Positions 1 to 8,032 of a DNA stretch of 25,585 nt are shown here, one piece after another. Under the pieces are notes generated by a model. That model saw only the letters and a program-made list of their open reading frames with translations, ran no database searches and was not told where the DNA came from. The position numbers and the translations under genes are program-made. This DNA is from CAIJNA01 sp964516815 (lineage in GTDB: Bacteria > Campylobacterota > Campylobacteria > Campylobacterales > Arcobacteraceae): the NCBI GenBank assembly GCA_964516815.1, contig CAZEXK010000020.1:1-25585 (forward strand). The letters are read 5' to 3'. Positions within the stretch are counted from its first letter, which is position 1. Every line of letters starts with the position of its first letter.

Positions 1-8
1 TAATTTGA

Positions 9-14
9 TATAAA
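9..14 (+). promoter_or_regulatory. Possible -10 box of the first gene
   Basis: TATAAA (extended as TATAAAAT) lies 8 bases before the ATG at 23. A transcript starting the usual 6-8 bases downstream would begin at or next to the start codon, giving a leaderless mRNA; this fits the missing ribosome binding site. The window begins too close to show a -35 region. Confidence 0.3.
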
Positions 15-22
15 ATACACTT

Positions 23-1078
23 ATGAAAAACAATCCATTCATCTGGGATAAATACTCAGATCAACCATATCCTATAAAAGATAAAGTTTATAAAAATAAA
101 ATGCGTAAAAAGTATGCATATGATTACATATCTTTAATACTTACAAATGTTATATTTTTTCCTTTGAGTATTTTGTTAATGCCTTTTTTTAAAAATAATC
201 AAAAACTTAATAATAAGTTTTATTCAATGGGAATTGATTTACATAAAGGTGAAATTCAAAAAGAACTAATAAATGAGTTAGGTGTAAAATCTGTACTTCT
301 TAGGTTTCCTTTATGGGAAATTGATAAAATAAATGAATATTTAAATTGTGTAAAAGCTTATCATGATGATGGTATTGAAGTACTTATTAATGTATTGCAA
401 GATAGGGATAACATTGAAAATAAAACTTTTTTAAAAATTAATATAAATTTAGTTTTTGAGACATTTTCTCCTTATGTAAAAGAATATCAAATTGGAAATG
501 CAATAAATCGTACAAAGTGGGGCTTTTTTTCTATGGCAGAGTATCTTATATGGTATAAGTCAATTCAAGAAATAAGAGATATCAAGTATAAAGACGTAAG
601 ACTAATTGGTGCTGGTATTATTGATTTTGAATTTCATTATACCATTAGAACTCTTTTTAATTTTTTAGATATTAAATTTGATAAAACTTCATCATTATTA
701 TATGTGGATAGAAGAGGGGCTCCAAATAATAAACAAATGCTTATTTTTGACACTAAAAATAAAATTAATATGCTTTATTCTATTGTAAAATTATCGCTTA
801 AAACATCAAATGACATATATATTACAGAAGTAAATTGGCCTTTATCAAATACTGCACCTTATGCACCAACTAGTGAAATTGAATGTGTTAGTGAAAATGA
901 TTATTCAAAATATATGCTTGAATATTATAGTATTGCAAAAAAAACAAATAAAATACAAAGAGTGTATTGGCATCAGTTAATTGCACCTGGTTATGGACTA
1001 GTTGATAATAGAGATGGAAAAATTAGAAAAACAAAAGCTTTTTATGAATTTAAAAAGATGATAGAAGGAAATAAATGA
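23..1078 (+). CDS. Membrane-anchored glycoside-hydrolase-like TIM-barrel protein
   Basis: 351 aa. A hydrophobic segment at about residues 36-56 suggests a membrane anchor, followed by a region resembling a clan-A (GH5/GH39-like) TIM barrel. The stretch around residues 155-165 (YQIGNAINR) looks like the strand that normally ends in Asn-Glu, the acid/base; here it is N159-A160. The later ITEVNW segment puts Glu269 where the nucleophile would be. The C-terminal VYWHQL and the following glycines also fit this fold. The ATG has no visible Shine-Dalgarno sequence, but a TATAAA box lies at 9-14, so the message could be leaderless. The stop overlaps the next start (ATGA), so the two genes are probably translated together, and the neighbouring glycosyltransferase suggests a role in surface glycan metabolism. 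The family is inferred by eye; activity is doubtful because the acid/base Glu seems absent. Confidence 0.6.
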   Translation: MKNNPFIWDKYSDQPYPIKDKVYKNKMRKKYAYDYISLILTNVIFFPLSILLMPFFKNNQKLNNKFYSMGIDLHKGEIQKELINELGVKSVLLRFPLWEIDKINEYLNCVKAYHDDGIEVLINVLQDRDNIENKTFLKININLVFETFSPYVKEYQIGNAINRTKWGFFSMAEYLIWYKSIQEIRDIKYKDVRLIGAGIIDFEFHYTIRTLFNFLDIKFDKTSSLLYVDRRGAPNNKQMLIFDTKNKINMLYSIVKLSLKTSNDIYITEVNWPLSNTAPYAPTSEIECVSENDYSKYMLEYYSIAKKTNKIQRVYWHQLIAPGYGLVDNRDGKIRKTKAFYEFKKMIEGNK

Positions 1079-1932
1079 TAATTGAATATAAAAAGCAAAG
1101 TGAACTTACTAAATATTTTGAAAAGAATATTAAATGCAATAAATTTAAAAAAGGAACTTTTTTTGAAAAATTAGGCATAAAAAGTGTGACATATCCTGAT
1201 ATTTATTTTCATACGGGAGCGCTAAACAAGCATGCAAAGCTTATGATAGAAAATTCAAAAATAGTCATTGTAAACTCTAGTATTTTAAAAGATGAGCTTT
1301 TAAAAGATTTAACAGTGCAAGAAAATACTATAAATGTTATTTATCCAACAGTTGATGTTCCTGAGTATAAAAAGAAAACCTTGCAAAAGAATTTTTTACA
1401 TAAGCATAATATACATAAAGATAATAAAATTATATATTTTACAGCTGAAAATTTTATGAGATCTGGTTTTGAAAATTTTTGCGATATTATTAATAAAATA
1501 GAATCAAACAACTTTAGTGTATTTATTACTTGCAATAATGATAAAGAACTTGTATATGTAAAAACTATTGTAAAAAAATATTCATTAGAATATTCTGCTA
1601 ATATTATTAAAGAAGAAATATTTAACGTTAGTGATATATTTGTTTTACCTACAATAAATAAAAACTTTTCACTAAATATTATAAAAGCTATGGCAAACAA
1701 ATGTGTGGTTTTCATACCACAAAGTAATTATAGTGTTGAGATATTGGATGTTTTTTCGATTATGGATGATGAAAATGATTCTAATACAGCTTATAAAATT
1801 GACATGCTTTTAAGAGTACCCGATGAATTAAAGAAAATTAAAAAAGAAAATTATAATTTAGCTAAGAAACTAAATAAATCTTATGCGCAAAATAAATTAA
1901 AGAAAATTATAAAACAATTAAAAACAAACTAA
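1075..1932 (+). CDS. Short GT4-like glycosyltransferase
   Basis: 285 aa, short for a GT-B fold glycosyltransferase family 4 protein (usually about 350-400 aa); the N-terminal acceptor domain looks reduced. Visible GT4-like features are the IVIVNSSILKDEL stretch, a VIYPTVDV segment (the usual inter-domain 'NGVD' region), an IIYFTAEN strand, and a late VSDIFVLPT segment followed by an AMA helix. The donor-binding EX7E motif expected in that helix reads K196-x7-K204 instead of Glu-x7-Glu. It overlaps the upstream glycoside-hydrolase-like gene by 4 bases (ATGA), so they form one transcriptional unit. The substrate is unknown; a surface-polysaccharide role is inferred from the neighbour. The stop codon overlaps the stop of the convergent gene that follows. 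Confidence 0.65.
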   Translation: MIIEYKKQSELTKYFEKNIKCNKFKKGTFFEKLGIKSVTYPDIYFHTGALNKHAKLMIENSKIVIVNSSILKDELLKDLTVQENTINVIYPTVDVPEYKKKTLQKNFLHKHNIHKDNKIIYFTAENFMRSGFENFCDIINKIESNNFSVFITCNNDKELVYVKTIVKKYSLEYSANIIKEEIFNVSDIFVLPTINKNFSLNIIKAMANKCVVFIPQSNYSVEILDVFSIMDDENDSNTAYKIDMLLRVPDELKKIKKENYNLAKKLNKSYAQNKLKKIIKQLKTN

Positions 1933-2339
1933 AATTCATGCCCAAGAATGGCTAATTTTATTTTCATGAGATTTGCATCTCTTGATATAGATGAATTTGC
2001 AATATTTAACACATCAATTTCAGGGATATTACTTTTTAAGTTACTTAAACTATTTGCATTTTGTGAATCCAAATTGATTTGTTGTGTAGGCTTATCTAAT
2101 GAATTAGTATAATTTTTATTAATATGATTTGAAAAATCAATAGGTTTTAATTTATCTAATATTTTTTCGTATTCATTTTTAGAAACTTCATTAGAACTTT
2201 TCTCAATAAAATCTTTTTTTTCATTATTCGTATCTACTGTATTTTGATTATCAGTTTTATCAATATGCTTATATTGATCATATAAGCTTATTTGAAGCTG
2301 TTGTTTAGCTATATTTACTGTACCTAATTCAATTTTCAC
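1929..2339 (-). CDS. Hypothetical hydrophilic protein
   Basis: 136 aa, not recognised. It is polar and rich in Asn, Lys, Ser and Asp, with no signal peptide or membrane segment. The middle (about residues 25-100) looks low-complexity and disordered. The two ends look more ordered: the N-terminus MKIELGTVNIAKQQL and the C-terminus DANLMKIKLAILGHEF. The start is GTG at 2339-2337, chosen because GAGG lies about 7 bases upstream on the minus strand. It is convergent with the glycosyltransferase (stops overlap) and divergent from the DedA gene, with about 110 bases between the two starts. The plausible start site and ordered ends favour a real gene. No function can be assigned. Confidence 0.6.
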   Translation of the reverse strand: MKIELGTVNIAKQQLQISLYDQYKHIDKTDNQNTVDTNNEKKDFIEKSSNEVSKNEYEKILDKLKPIDFSNHINKNYTNSLDKPTQQINLDSQNANSLSNLKSNIPEIDVLNIANSSISRDANLMKIKLAILGHEF

Positions 2340-2448
2340 GATTTTTCCTCATTTAAAAAAGTATTACAAAACGATACAGTATTAAAAGTAAAAGCTTAAT
2401 TAAAATTATAGATTACTTCGATACAATTAAAAAAAATTAGGATTAAAC

Positions 2449-2979
2449 TTGGAATCAATTATACAAGACTGGGGTTACTTAGCATTATTTTTATATAGTT
2501 TTGGTGGAGGGATGTTAGGGATTGCTGTTGCAGGATTCTTTGCATTTAGTGGGGATTTGAATATATATTATGTAATTATTGTTGCTTTTATATCAAACTT
2601 ATTAGGTGATCAGTTTTTGTTTACAATTGCCAGAAATAATAAAAAATCTGCAAAAGAAATAATGCAAAAACATAAACGTAAAATAGCTTTATCATATTTG
2701 TTAATTAGAAAATATGGTTCACTTGTCGTTTTTATTCAAAAATATCTTTATGGTATTAAGACATTAATACCACTTGCTATGGGTTTGAGTAAATACAACA
2801 ATAATAAATTCTTTGTATATAATATACTAGCATCATTGATTTGGTCTTTAGTAATTGGAGGAACATCTTTTATGCTTGGTGATGTTTTTGTTGCTTTAAT
2901 TGAAGAATATAAAGTATATGGAATTATAATTCTCGTAATTATAGTACTTTCATTTTATACTTTTATGAAAAAATATTAA
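2449..2979 (+). CDS. DedA-family (VTT domain) inner-membrane protein
   Basis: 176 aa integral membrane protein. Four to five hydrophobic segments are visible (about residues 8-32, 38-60, 95-115, 125-145, 153-173). The middle carries the DedA/VTT signature: a GDQFLFTIAR segment matching the usual 'G..LG...Y..GR' stretch, then IRKYG, FIQKY and the IPLAMGLSKY-F segment that corresponds to the conserved 'R..P..aG...M....F' re-entrant region, followed by a Trp (IWSLV). Family members act in lipid-carrier recycling (undecaprenyl phosphate or phospholipid translocation) and membrane homeostasis. The start is TTG at 2449 with AGGA six bases upstream (2439-2442); no better ATG lies nearby. It appears to be a single-gene unit. 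The exact subfamily is not determined. Confidence 0.8.
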   Translation: MESIIQDWGYLALFLYSFGGGMLGIAVAGFFAFSGDLNIYYVIIVAFISNLLGDQFLFTIARNNKKSAKEIMQKHKRKIALSYLLIRKYGSLVVFIQKYLYGIKTLIPLAMGLSKYNNNKFFVYNILASLIWSLVIGGTSFMLGDVFVALIEEYKVYGIIILVIIVLSFYTFMKKY

Positions 2980-2983
2980 ATTT

Positions 2984-3015
2984 ATTATCAAATATTTTTA
3001 TGAATATTTGATAAT
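2984..3015 (+). terminator. AT-rich hairpin after the DedA gene
   Basis: A perfect 13-bp inverted repeat (2984-2996 with 3003-3015, loop TTTATG) starts 4 bases after the DedA stop. The stem holds only one G-C pair and no run of T follows, so it is a weak or atypical intrinsic terminator. It could instead be an mRNA-stabilising hairpin or a protein-binding palindrome upstream of acnB. The remaining ~200 bases to acnB are AT-rich, with a TATAAT at 3090-3095 as one possible -10 box. Confidence 0.4.
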
Positions 3016-3213
3016 CAAGTATATATAATAATAAATCCATTAATAGGTACAATTAGTTACAATTTATATCAATTCTAGCCACTTATTCTTATAATATTAT
3101 GTGTAATTTGTTCTCATGCAAAAAATAATATATTTTATACATTGTTATTAACAAAATAAAAAGCAATACTTAGCTAAAATAATTATCAAATAAAATATAT
3201 AAAAAGGATTTTT

Positions 3214-5778
3214 ATGAGTTTAATAAGTAGCTATAAGGCACACACTCAAGAACGAGCACAATTAGGCGTACCAGCATTGGCTTTAACAGTAGACCAAGTT
3301 GCAGATTTAGTTGAATTACTAAAAGCTTCACCAATAGTGGAGCAAGATTATCTTATGGATATTTTTGTAAATAAAATACCAGGTGGTGTTGATGATGCAG
3401 CTTATGTAAAAGCTGCATTTTTAAATGACATAATACAAGAGAATGTAAAATGTGAAGCAATATCTAAAGTTAAAGCCTGTGAAATATTGGGGCTAATGTT
3501 AGGTGGATTTAACGTAACACCTTTGGTTGAAGCACTTAAAGATGAACAAACAGCTGAAACAGCAACAGTGCAACTTAAAAATACTATTTTAGTGTATGAT
3601 GCATTTAATGATGTTAAAGCATTGATGGATGAAGGTAACCCTCATGCAAAAAGTATAATCGAATCTTGGGCAAATGCTGAATGGTTTACAAATAAACCAA
3701 AAATGGCTAGTGAAATAACTGTAACTGTATATAAAATTCCAGGAGAAACAAATACAGATGATTTATCTCCTGCATCTGAAGCATTTACAAGAGCAGATAT
3801 TCCTGTACATGCAAATTCATTTTTAATTAATAGAATGGAAAAGCCATTAGAAACTATGGATGAACTAAAGAAAAAGGGTCATCCATTAGCTTATGTTGGT
3901 GATGTGGTAGGAACTGGATCTTCAAGAAAATCAGGAATAAATTCTGTTCAATGGCATACAGGTGTTGATATTAAAGGTATACCAAATAAAAGAACTGGTG
4001 GAATTGTTATAGGTGATATTATTGCTCCTATTTTCTTTAACACTGCAGAAGATTCAGGATGTATTCCAATTCAAGCACCTGTTGAAAATCTTGAAACTGG
4101 TGATGTTATCACAGTTAAACCTTTTGATGGAGTTATTCAAAAAGATGGTAAAACAGTAAGTGAATTTAAAATCTCACCAAACACATTGCCAGATGAAATG
4201 AGAGCTGGAGGAAGAATTCTTTTAATTATTGGTAAAGGATTAACTGCAAAAGCAAGAGAAGCCTTAGGTTTAGATTCTGGAGATATTTTTCTGGTTCCAG
4301 AACAACCAGTTGATGATGGTACAGGATTTACATTAGCTCAAAAAATGCTTGGAAAAGCATGTGGTATTGAAGGTGTAAAAGCTGGAGTTTATTGTGAGCC
4401 TATTGCAACAACAGTTGGATCTCAAGATACGACAGGAGCAATGACCAGAGATGAAGTTAAAGAATTAGCAGCACTAAATTTTGGTGCTGATATGGTTATG
4501 CAATCATTTTGTCACACATCTGCTTATCCAAAACCAGCAGATATTAAATTACAACATACACTTCCTGATTTTATGACTGAAAGAAAAGGATTTGTACTTA
4601 GACCAGGTGATGGAGTTATTCACTCATGGTTAAATAGACTTTGTTTACCAGATACTGTAGGAACAGGTGCAGATTCTCATACTAGATTTCCTATAGGTAT
4701 TTCATTTCCAGCTGGTTCTGGTCTTGTAGCATTTGCAGGAGTTACAGGTATGATGCCTTTGACTATGCCTGAATCTGTGTTAGTTAGATATTCAGGGACA
4801 ATGCAACCTGGGATTACATTAAGAGATTTAGTTAATGCGATTCCTCATCAAGCGATCAAAGATGGATTATTAACAGTAGAAAAAAAAGGTAAAAAAAATA
4901 TTTTTGCAGGTACAGTTCTTGAAATTGAAGGACTAGAAGATTTAAAATGTGAACAAGCATTTGAATTATCTGATGCATCAGCTGAAAGAAGTGCTGCAGC
5001 ATGTACAGTTAAACTAAATAAAGAACCTGTAGTTGAATACTTACAATCAAACATAGTATTGATTGAAGAACTTATAGCGCAAGGTTATAATGATAAAGCT
5101 ACATTACAAAGAAGAGCTGATAAAATGAAAGATTGGATTGAAAATGGCGTATTACTTGAAGCTGATAATGATGCTAAGTATTTAGCGACTATTAATATCA
5201 ATCTTGATGATATTACAGAACCAATACTAGCATGTCCAAATGATCCAGATGATGTTAAAACATTAAGTGAAATTGCACAATCTGGACTAAGAACTGATAT
5301 TGATGAAGTTTTTGTTGGTTCATGTATGACTAATATTGGTTTGTTCAGAGCTGCTGGTGAAATTTTAAGAGGTGAGGGTACTGTTGCAAATAAACTTTGG
5401 GTTTGTCCTCCTACTAAAATGGATGAAAAAACTCTCCAAGAAGAAGGTTATTATAGTGTATTTGGAGCATCAGGAGCTAGAACAGAACCTCCTGGTTGTT
5501 CATTATGTATGGGTAATCAAGCTGCAGTTGCACAAAATGCATGGGTATTTTCAACATCAACTAGAAATTTCGATAATAGACTAGGTAAAGGTTCTCAAGT
5601 TTATCTTGGATCTGCTGAATTAGCTGCTGTTGTTGCACTTAAAGGAAGAATTCCAAGTGCTGCTGAGTATTTAGAAATTGTACAAAGTAAAATTACTCCT
5701 GAAATTACAGATGATGTTTATAAATATCTTAATTTCCATAAAGTATCTAAAGATGAACTATCTGCTATGATTAAATAA
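3214..5778 (+). CDS. acnB: Aconitate hydratase B
   Basis: 854 aa, the usual length of bifunctional aconitate hydratase 2 / 2-methylisocitrate dehydratase. It interconverts citrate and isocitrate in the TCA cycle in the cytoplasm. The AcnB-specific order is visible: an N-terminal HEAT-like domain (about 1-160), then the swivelling domain (TNTDDLSPASEAF, GTGSSRKSG at about 230-240), then the catalytic domains. The [4Fe-4S] ligands are present: C704 in VGSCMTN, and C762 and C765 in PPGCSLCMGNQ, matching E. coli C710, C769 and C772. Other active-site motifs include SFCHTSAYPKP and GTGADSHTRFPIG. An AAGGA ribosome binding site precedes the ATG. A strong terminator follows, so it is a single-gene transcript. 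In E. coli, apo-AcnB binds mRNA when iron is low; whether this holds here is unknown. Confidence 0.98.
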   Translation: MSLISSYKAHTQERAQLGVPALALTVDQVADLVELLKASPIVEQDYLMDIFVNKIPGGVDDAAYVKAAFLNDIIQENVKCEAISKVKACEILGLMLGGFNVTPLVEALKDEQTAETATVQLKNTILVYDAFNDVKALMDEGNPHAKSIIESWANAEWFTNKPKMASEITVTVYKIPGETNTDDLSPASEAFTRADIPVHANSFLINRMEKPLETMDELKKKGHPLAYVGDVVGTGSSRKSGINSVQWHTGVDIKGIPNKRTGGIVIGDIIAPIFFNTAEDSGCIPIQAPVENLETGDVITVKPFDGVIQKDGKTVSEFKISPNTLPDEMRAGGRILLIIGKGLTAKAREALGLDSGDIFLVPEQPVDDGTGFTLAQKMLGKACGIEGVKAGVYCEPIATTVGSQDTTGAMTRDEVKELAALNFGADMVMQSFCHTSAYPKPADIKLQHTLPDFMTERKGFVLRPGDGVIHSWLNRLCLPDTVGTGADSHTRFPIGISFPAGSGLVAFAGVTGMMPLTMPESVLVRYSGTMQPGITLRDLVNAIPHQAIKDGLLTVEKKGKKNIFAGTVLEIEGLEDLKCEQAFELSDASAERSAAACTVKLNKEPVVEYLQSNIVLIEELIAQGYNDKATLQRRADKMKDWIENGVLLEADNDAKYLATININLDDITEPILACPNDPDDVKTLSEIAQSGLRTDIDEVFVGSCMTNIGLFRAAGEILRGEGTVANKLWVCPPTKMDEKTLQEEGYYSVFGASGARTEPPGCSLCMGNQAAVAQNAWVFSTSTRNFDNRLGKGSQVYLGSAELAAVVALKGRIPSAAEYLEIVQSKITPEITDDVYKYLNFHKVSKDELSAMIK

Positions 5779-5798
5779 TAATATTTATACTTAATATT

Positions 5799-5834
5799 GT
5801 AAAAAGGTTCAAACAATTGTTTGAACCTTTTTTT
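5799..5834 (+). terminator. Intrinsic terminator of acnB
   Basis: A perfect 14-bp inverted repeat (5801-5814 with 5819-5832, loop AATT) containing GGTTC/GAACC, followed by T residues to 5834. It lies about 20 bases after the acnB stop. The A-run on the 5' side makes it potentially bidirectional, although no gene converges here. Confidence 0.92.
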
Positions 5835-5915
5835 ATTTGTTATATGATATGATGTATGAAAATTTCATTGAAGAAAATTTAGATAGAATTTTAAAAATAA
5901 TTACTAGGACATTAC

Positions 5916-6314
5916 ATGAATAATAATTTAAGAAAATCAATAAATAAGAAAGCGTTTACATTAATGGAATTAATGGTTGTTATTATTATCTTAGGTTTAT
6001 TAGCTGCATTTGTTTTACCTTCTTTGACCGGAAAAGGAGAAGAGGCTAAAAAGAAAATAGTTTGTATTCAAATGAAAAGTATTAGTCAAGCCCTTAAAAT
6101 GTATAAAATTGATAATTCAAATTATCCTAGTACTATTGATGGCTTAAGTGTAATTAAATTTGATGAAGGTAAAATACCAAAAGATTCATGGAATAATGAA
6201 TTTATATATGCTAAAACAAATAATGAATCATTCGAACTAATTTCTTTTGGAGCAAATAAAAAAGAAGGTGGAGAGGATGATATCTATTATACAAAATGTG
6301 GACAAGACAAATAA
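5916..6314 (+). CDS. gspG: Type II secretion major pseudopilin, GspG-like
   Basis: 132 aa. A short basic leader (residues 1-13) ends at Ala13, and the mature protein would begin with Phe14 and carry the +5 glutamate (Glu18) typical of class III prepilins. A hydrophobic helix (about 17-36) follows. The C-terminal half shows GspG features: a P-x-D-S-W-N-N-E-F-I-Y stretch like the usual DPWGNPY, then SFGANKKEGGEDDI, the calcium-binding loop region of GspG. The residue before the cleavage site is Ala instead of the usual Gly. GspG polymerises into the periplasmic pseudopilus. It is the first gene of a tight cluster with a second pseudopilin, GspF and a membrane-anchored protein; no secretion ATPase or secretin gene lies in this window. 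A type IV pilus or transformation role cannot be excluded. Confidence 0.88.
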   Translation: MNNNLRKSINKKAFTLMELMVVIIILGLLAAFVLPSLTGKGEEAKKKIVCIQMKSISQALKMYKIDNSNYPSTIDGLSVIKFDEGKIPKDSWNNEFIYAKTNNESFELISFGANKKEGGEDDIYYTKCGQDK

Positions 6315-6825
6315 AAAATCATTTACTTTAATTGAGATTATAATTGTTACAATTATAATCTCACTTGTATACTATTTCTCAATCTCAAGTTTTTCTTTTT
6401 CTAAAATAATTTCAAATAAAACAAATATTCAAAACATACAGACATTTATGTCAAAATATAGCTTTGATAACTCTTTATCCTTAAAGTGCATAAATGATGG
6501 AAAAAAATGTTTAGTTTTTAGAGATGGTAATGTTACTGATGAAATATTAAATTTATTTTTAGAAAAACCAATTGTATATGAATACAATAAATCTTTAAAA
6601 ATTGTAGAATTTAGTGATATTGAGTTGGAACATCTGCAAAGATATGAAGTTTGTTTTGAATACAATATTAATAAATATCGTAAAAAAAAAGATATAATTG
6701 TTCAAGTAAAGGATAAGGTTTATATACTAAATTCGTTTACAAATAAAGTTATCATATTAGAATATCTAAATGATGTGATTGATTACTTTGATAACTTAGA
6801 ATATAAGGTAAGAAATGATTTTTAA
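6277..6825 (+). CDS. Second prepilin-like protein (minor pseudopilin)
   Basis: 182 aa from the ATG at 6277, preferred over the upstream TTG at 6247 because AAGGTGGAG sits just before it and because it gives a normal short leader. The leader ends NKKS, and the mature N-terminus would be F16-T-L-I-E with Glu20 at +5, followed by a hydrophobic helix to about residue 40 containing ISLVYYFSIS. The -1 residue is Ser, not the standard Gly. The rest is polar, without clear family motifs, so it could be a GspH-, GspI- or GspJ-like minor pseudopilin. The start lies inside gspG (38-base overlap) and the end overlaps gspF by 11 bases, which implies translational coupling. Confidence 0.75.
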   Translation: MISIIQNVDKTNKKSFTLIEIIIVTIIISLVYYFSISSFSFSKIISNKTNIQNIQTFMSKYSFDNSLSLKCINDGKKCLVFRDGNVTDEILNLFLEKPIVYEYNKSLKIVEFSDIELEHLQRYEVCFEYNINKYRKKKDIIVQVKDKVYILNSFTNKVIILEYLNDVIDYFDNLEYKVRNDF

Positions 6826-8029
6826 ATATAAAGGTTATGATGTAAAAGGAAACATTCTTTCATCTACAATAGAAGCTGAATCTTTACACATAGCCAAATT
6901 AAAACTAAAACAAAAAAAAATTATTATTCTAAAAATAAAAGCCAATAATCTTAGTTTTTTTACAAAATTATTTAAAAAATCCAAACAAAAAATATCTCCT
7001 TTAATTCTTAGCGTAATATCAAGGGATTTGAGTATTTATTTAAATTCAGGTATTTCACTTCTAAATGCAATGAAATTAATAAATCAAAGATACAAAAATG
7101 ATAAGAAACTATCACCTTTTTTTGAATCTATTATTAGTTATTTAGATGAAGGTAAAAACTTATATACTTCACTAAATCTACAAAAAATAATAGATCTTCC
7201 AGAATTTTATTTACAAAGTATAAAAATAAGTGAAGATGGTGGTATTTTAAAAGATGTATTACTTGAATTAAGCTTATATTTACAAGAACAATACAAATTA
7301 TCAAAACAAATATCTCAAGCTATGACATATCCAATATTTATAATTGTTGTATCTATTTTAATGGTTGCTTTTATGTTAAGCTCAATAGTGCCAAAGATTA
7401 CATCAATTTTTGTACAAAACAATCAAAGTCTACCTTCTATTACTCAATTTGTAATTGATGCAGGTGATTTTATTAATACAAACTATATTGTTATGATTGT
7501 AATTACTTTTATTAGTATTACATTATTTACATATTTTATGAAAAATTATTATAATTTTAAAAGAAAAATAGACTCAATCATAATGAAAATGCCATTTATT
7601 GGTTCACTTGTAGAAATAAGCGAGTTATCAAGATTTGCCTATATTAATTCAATTTTAATTAAATCAGGAGTTCCTATTGTTCAATCTTTTCAAATGGGAG
7701 CTAATATATTAAATAACTTAGTATTAAAAGAATTATTTTTAGATGCTAGTAAAAAAATTGTTGAAGGTGAAAAGATGTCAAGTATTTTAGATAATCATAA
7801 AATATACGTAGTTGATATTGCTTTCATTCAAGCAATTGCTATTGGAGAAGAAACATCTAAATTACATCAAGTTTTAGAAAACTTAGCACAATTATATAGT
7901 AGTATGAACAAAGACAAAATAGATACTTTTATATCATTACTTGAACCTGTATTAATGTTGTTTGTAGGTACTATTGTAGGTTTTATTTTAATTGCAATGT
8001 TATTGCCAATATTTTCAATGAGTATTTAA
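6815..8029 (+). CDS. gspF: Type II secretion inner-membrane platform protein GspF
   Basis: 404 aa, the normal length for GspF/PilC. The N-terminus starts with the typical YKGYDVKGN segment of the family. Two T2SSF domains are visible, each with a conserved SG[IV] turn (about residues 78-81 and 284-286) and a Gly-Glu-rich helix end (SEDGG 139-143, GEE 344-346). Membrane segments are at about 172-192, 224-242 and 376-400. The family forms the inner-membrane platform that couples the assembly ATPase to pseudopilus extension. The ATG has AAGG a few bases upstream and overlaps the preceding pseudopilin gene by 11 bases. Confidence 0.93.
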   Translation: MIFKYKGYDVKGNILSSTIEAESLHIAKLKLKQKKIIILKIKANNLSFFTKLFKKSKQKISPLILSVISRDLSIYLNSGISLLNAMKLINQRYKNDKKLSPFFESIISYLDEGKNLYTSLNLQKIIDLPEFYLQSIKISEDGGILKDVLLELSLYLQEQYKLSKQISQAMTYPIFIIVVSILMVAFMLSSIVPKITSIFVQNNQSLPSITQFVIDAGDFINTNYIVMIVITFISITLFTYFMKNYYNFKRKIDSIIMKMPFIGSLVEISELSRFAYINSILIKSGVPIVQSFQMGANILNNLVLKELFLDASKKIVEGEKMSSILDNHKIYVVDIAFIQAIAIGEETSKLHQVLENLAQLYSSMNKDKIDTFISLLEPVLMLFVGTIVGFILIAMLLPIFSMSI

Positions 8030-8032
8030 ATC

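Noticed and set aside
1341..1715. 124-aa minus-strand open frame inside the glycosyltransferase gene
   Set aside because: Antisense shadow: no ribosome binding site, composition typical of reversed AT-rich coding DNA, and the plus frame has family features.
5372..5584. 70-aa plus-strand frame inside acnB
   Set aside because: Out-of-frame shadow over the iron-sulfur ligand region of acnB, which is intact.
6247..6276. Upstream TTG start for the second prepilin
   Set aside because: The ATG at 6277 has the better ribosome binding site and gives a normal 15-residue leader.
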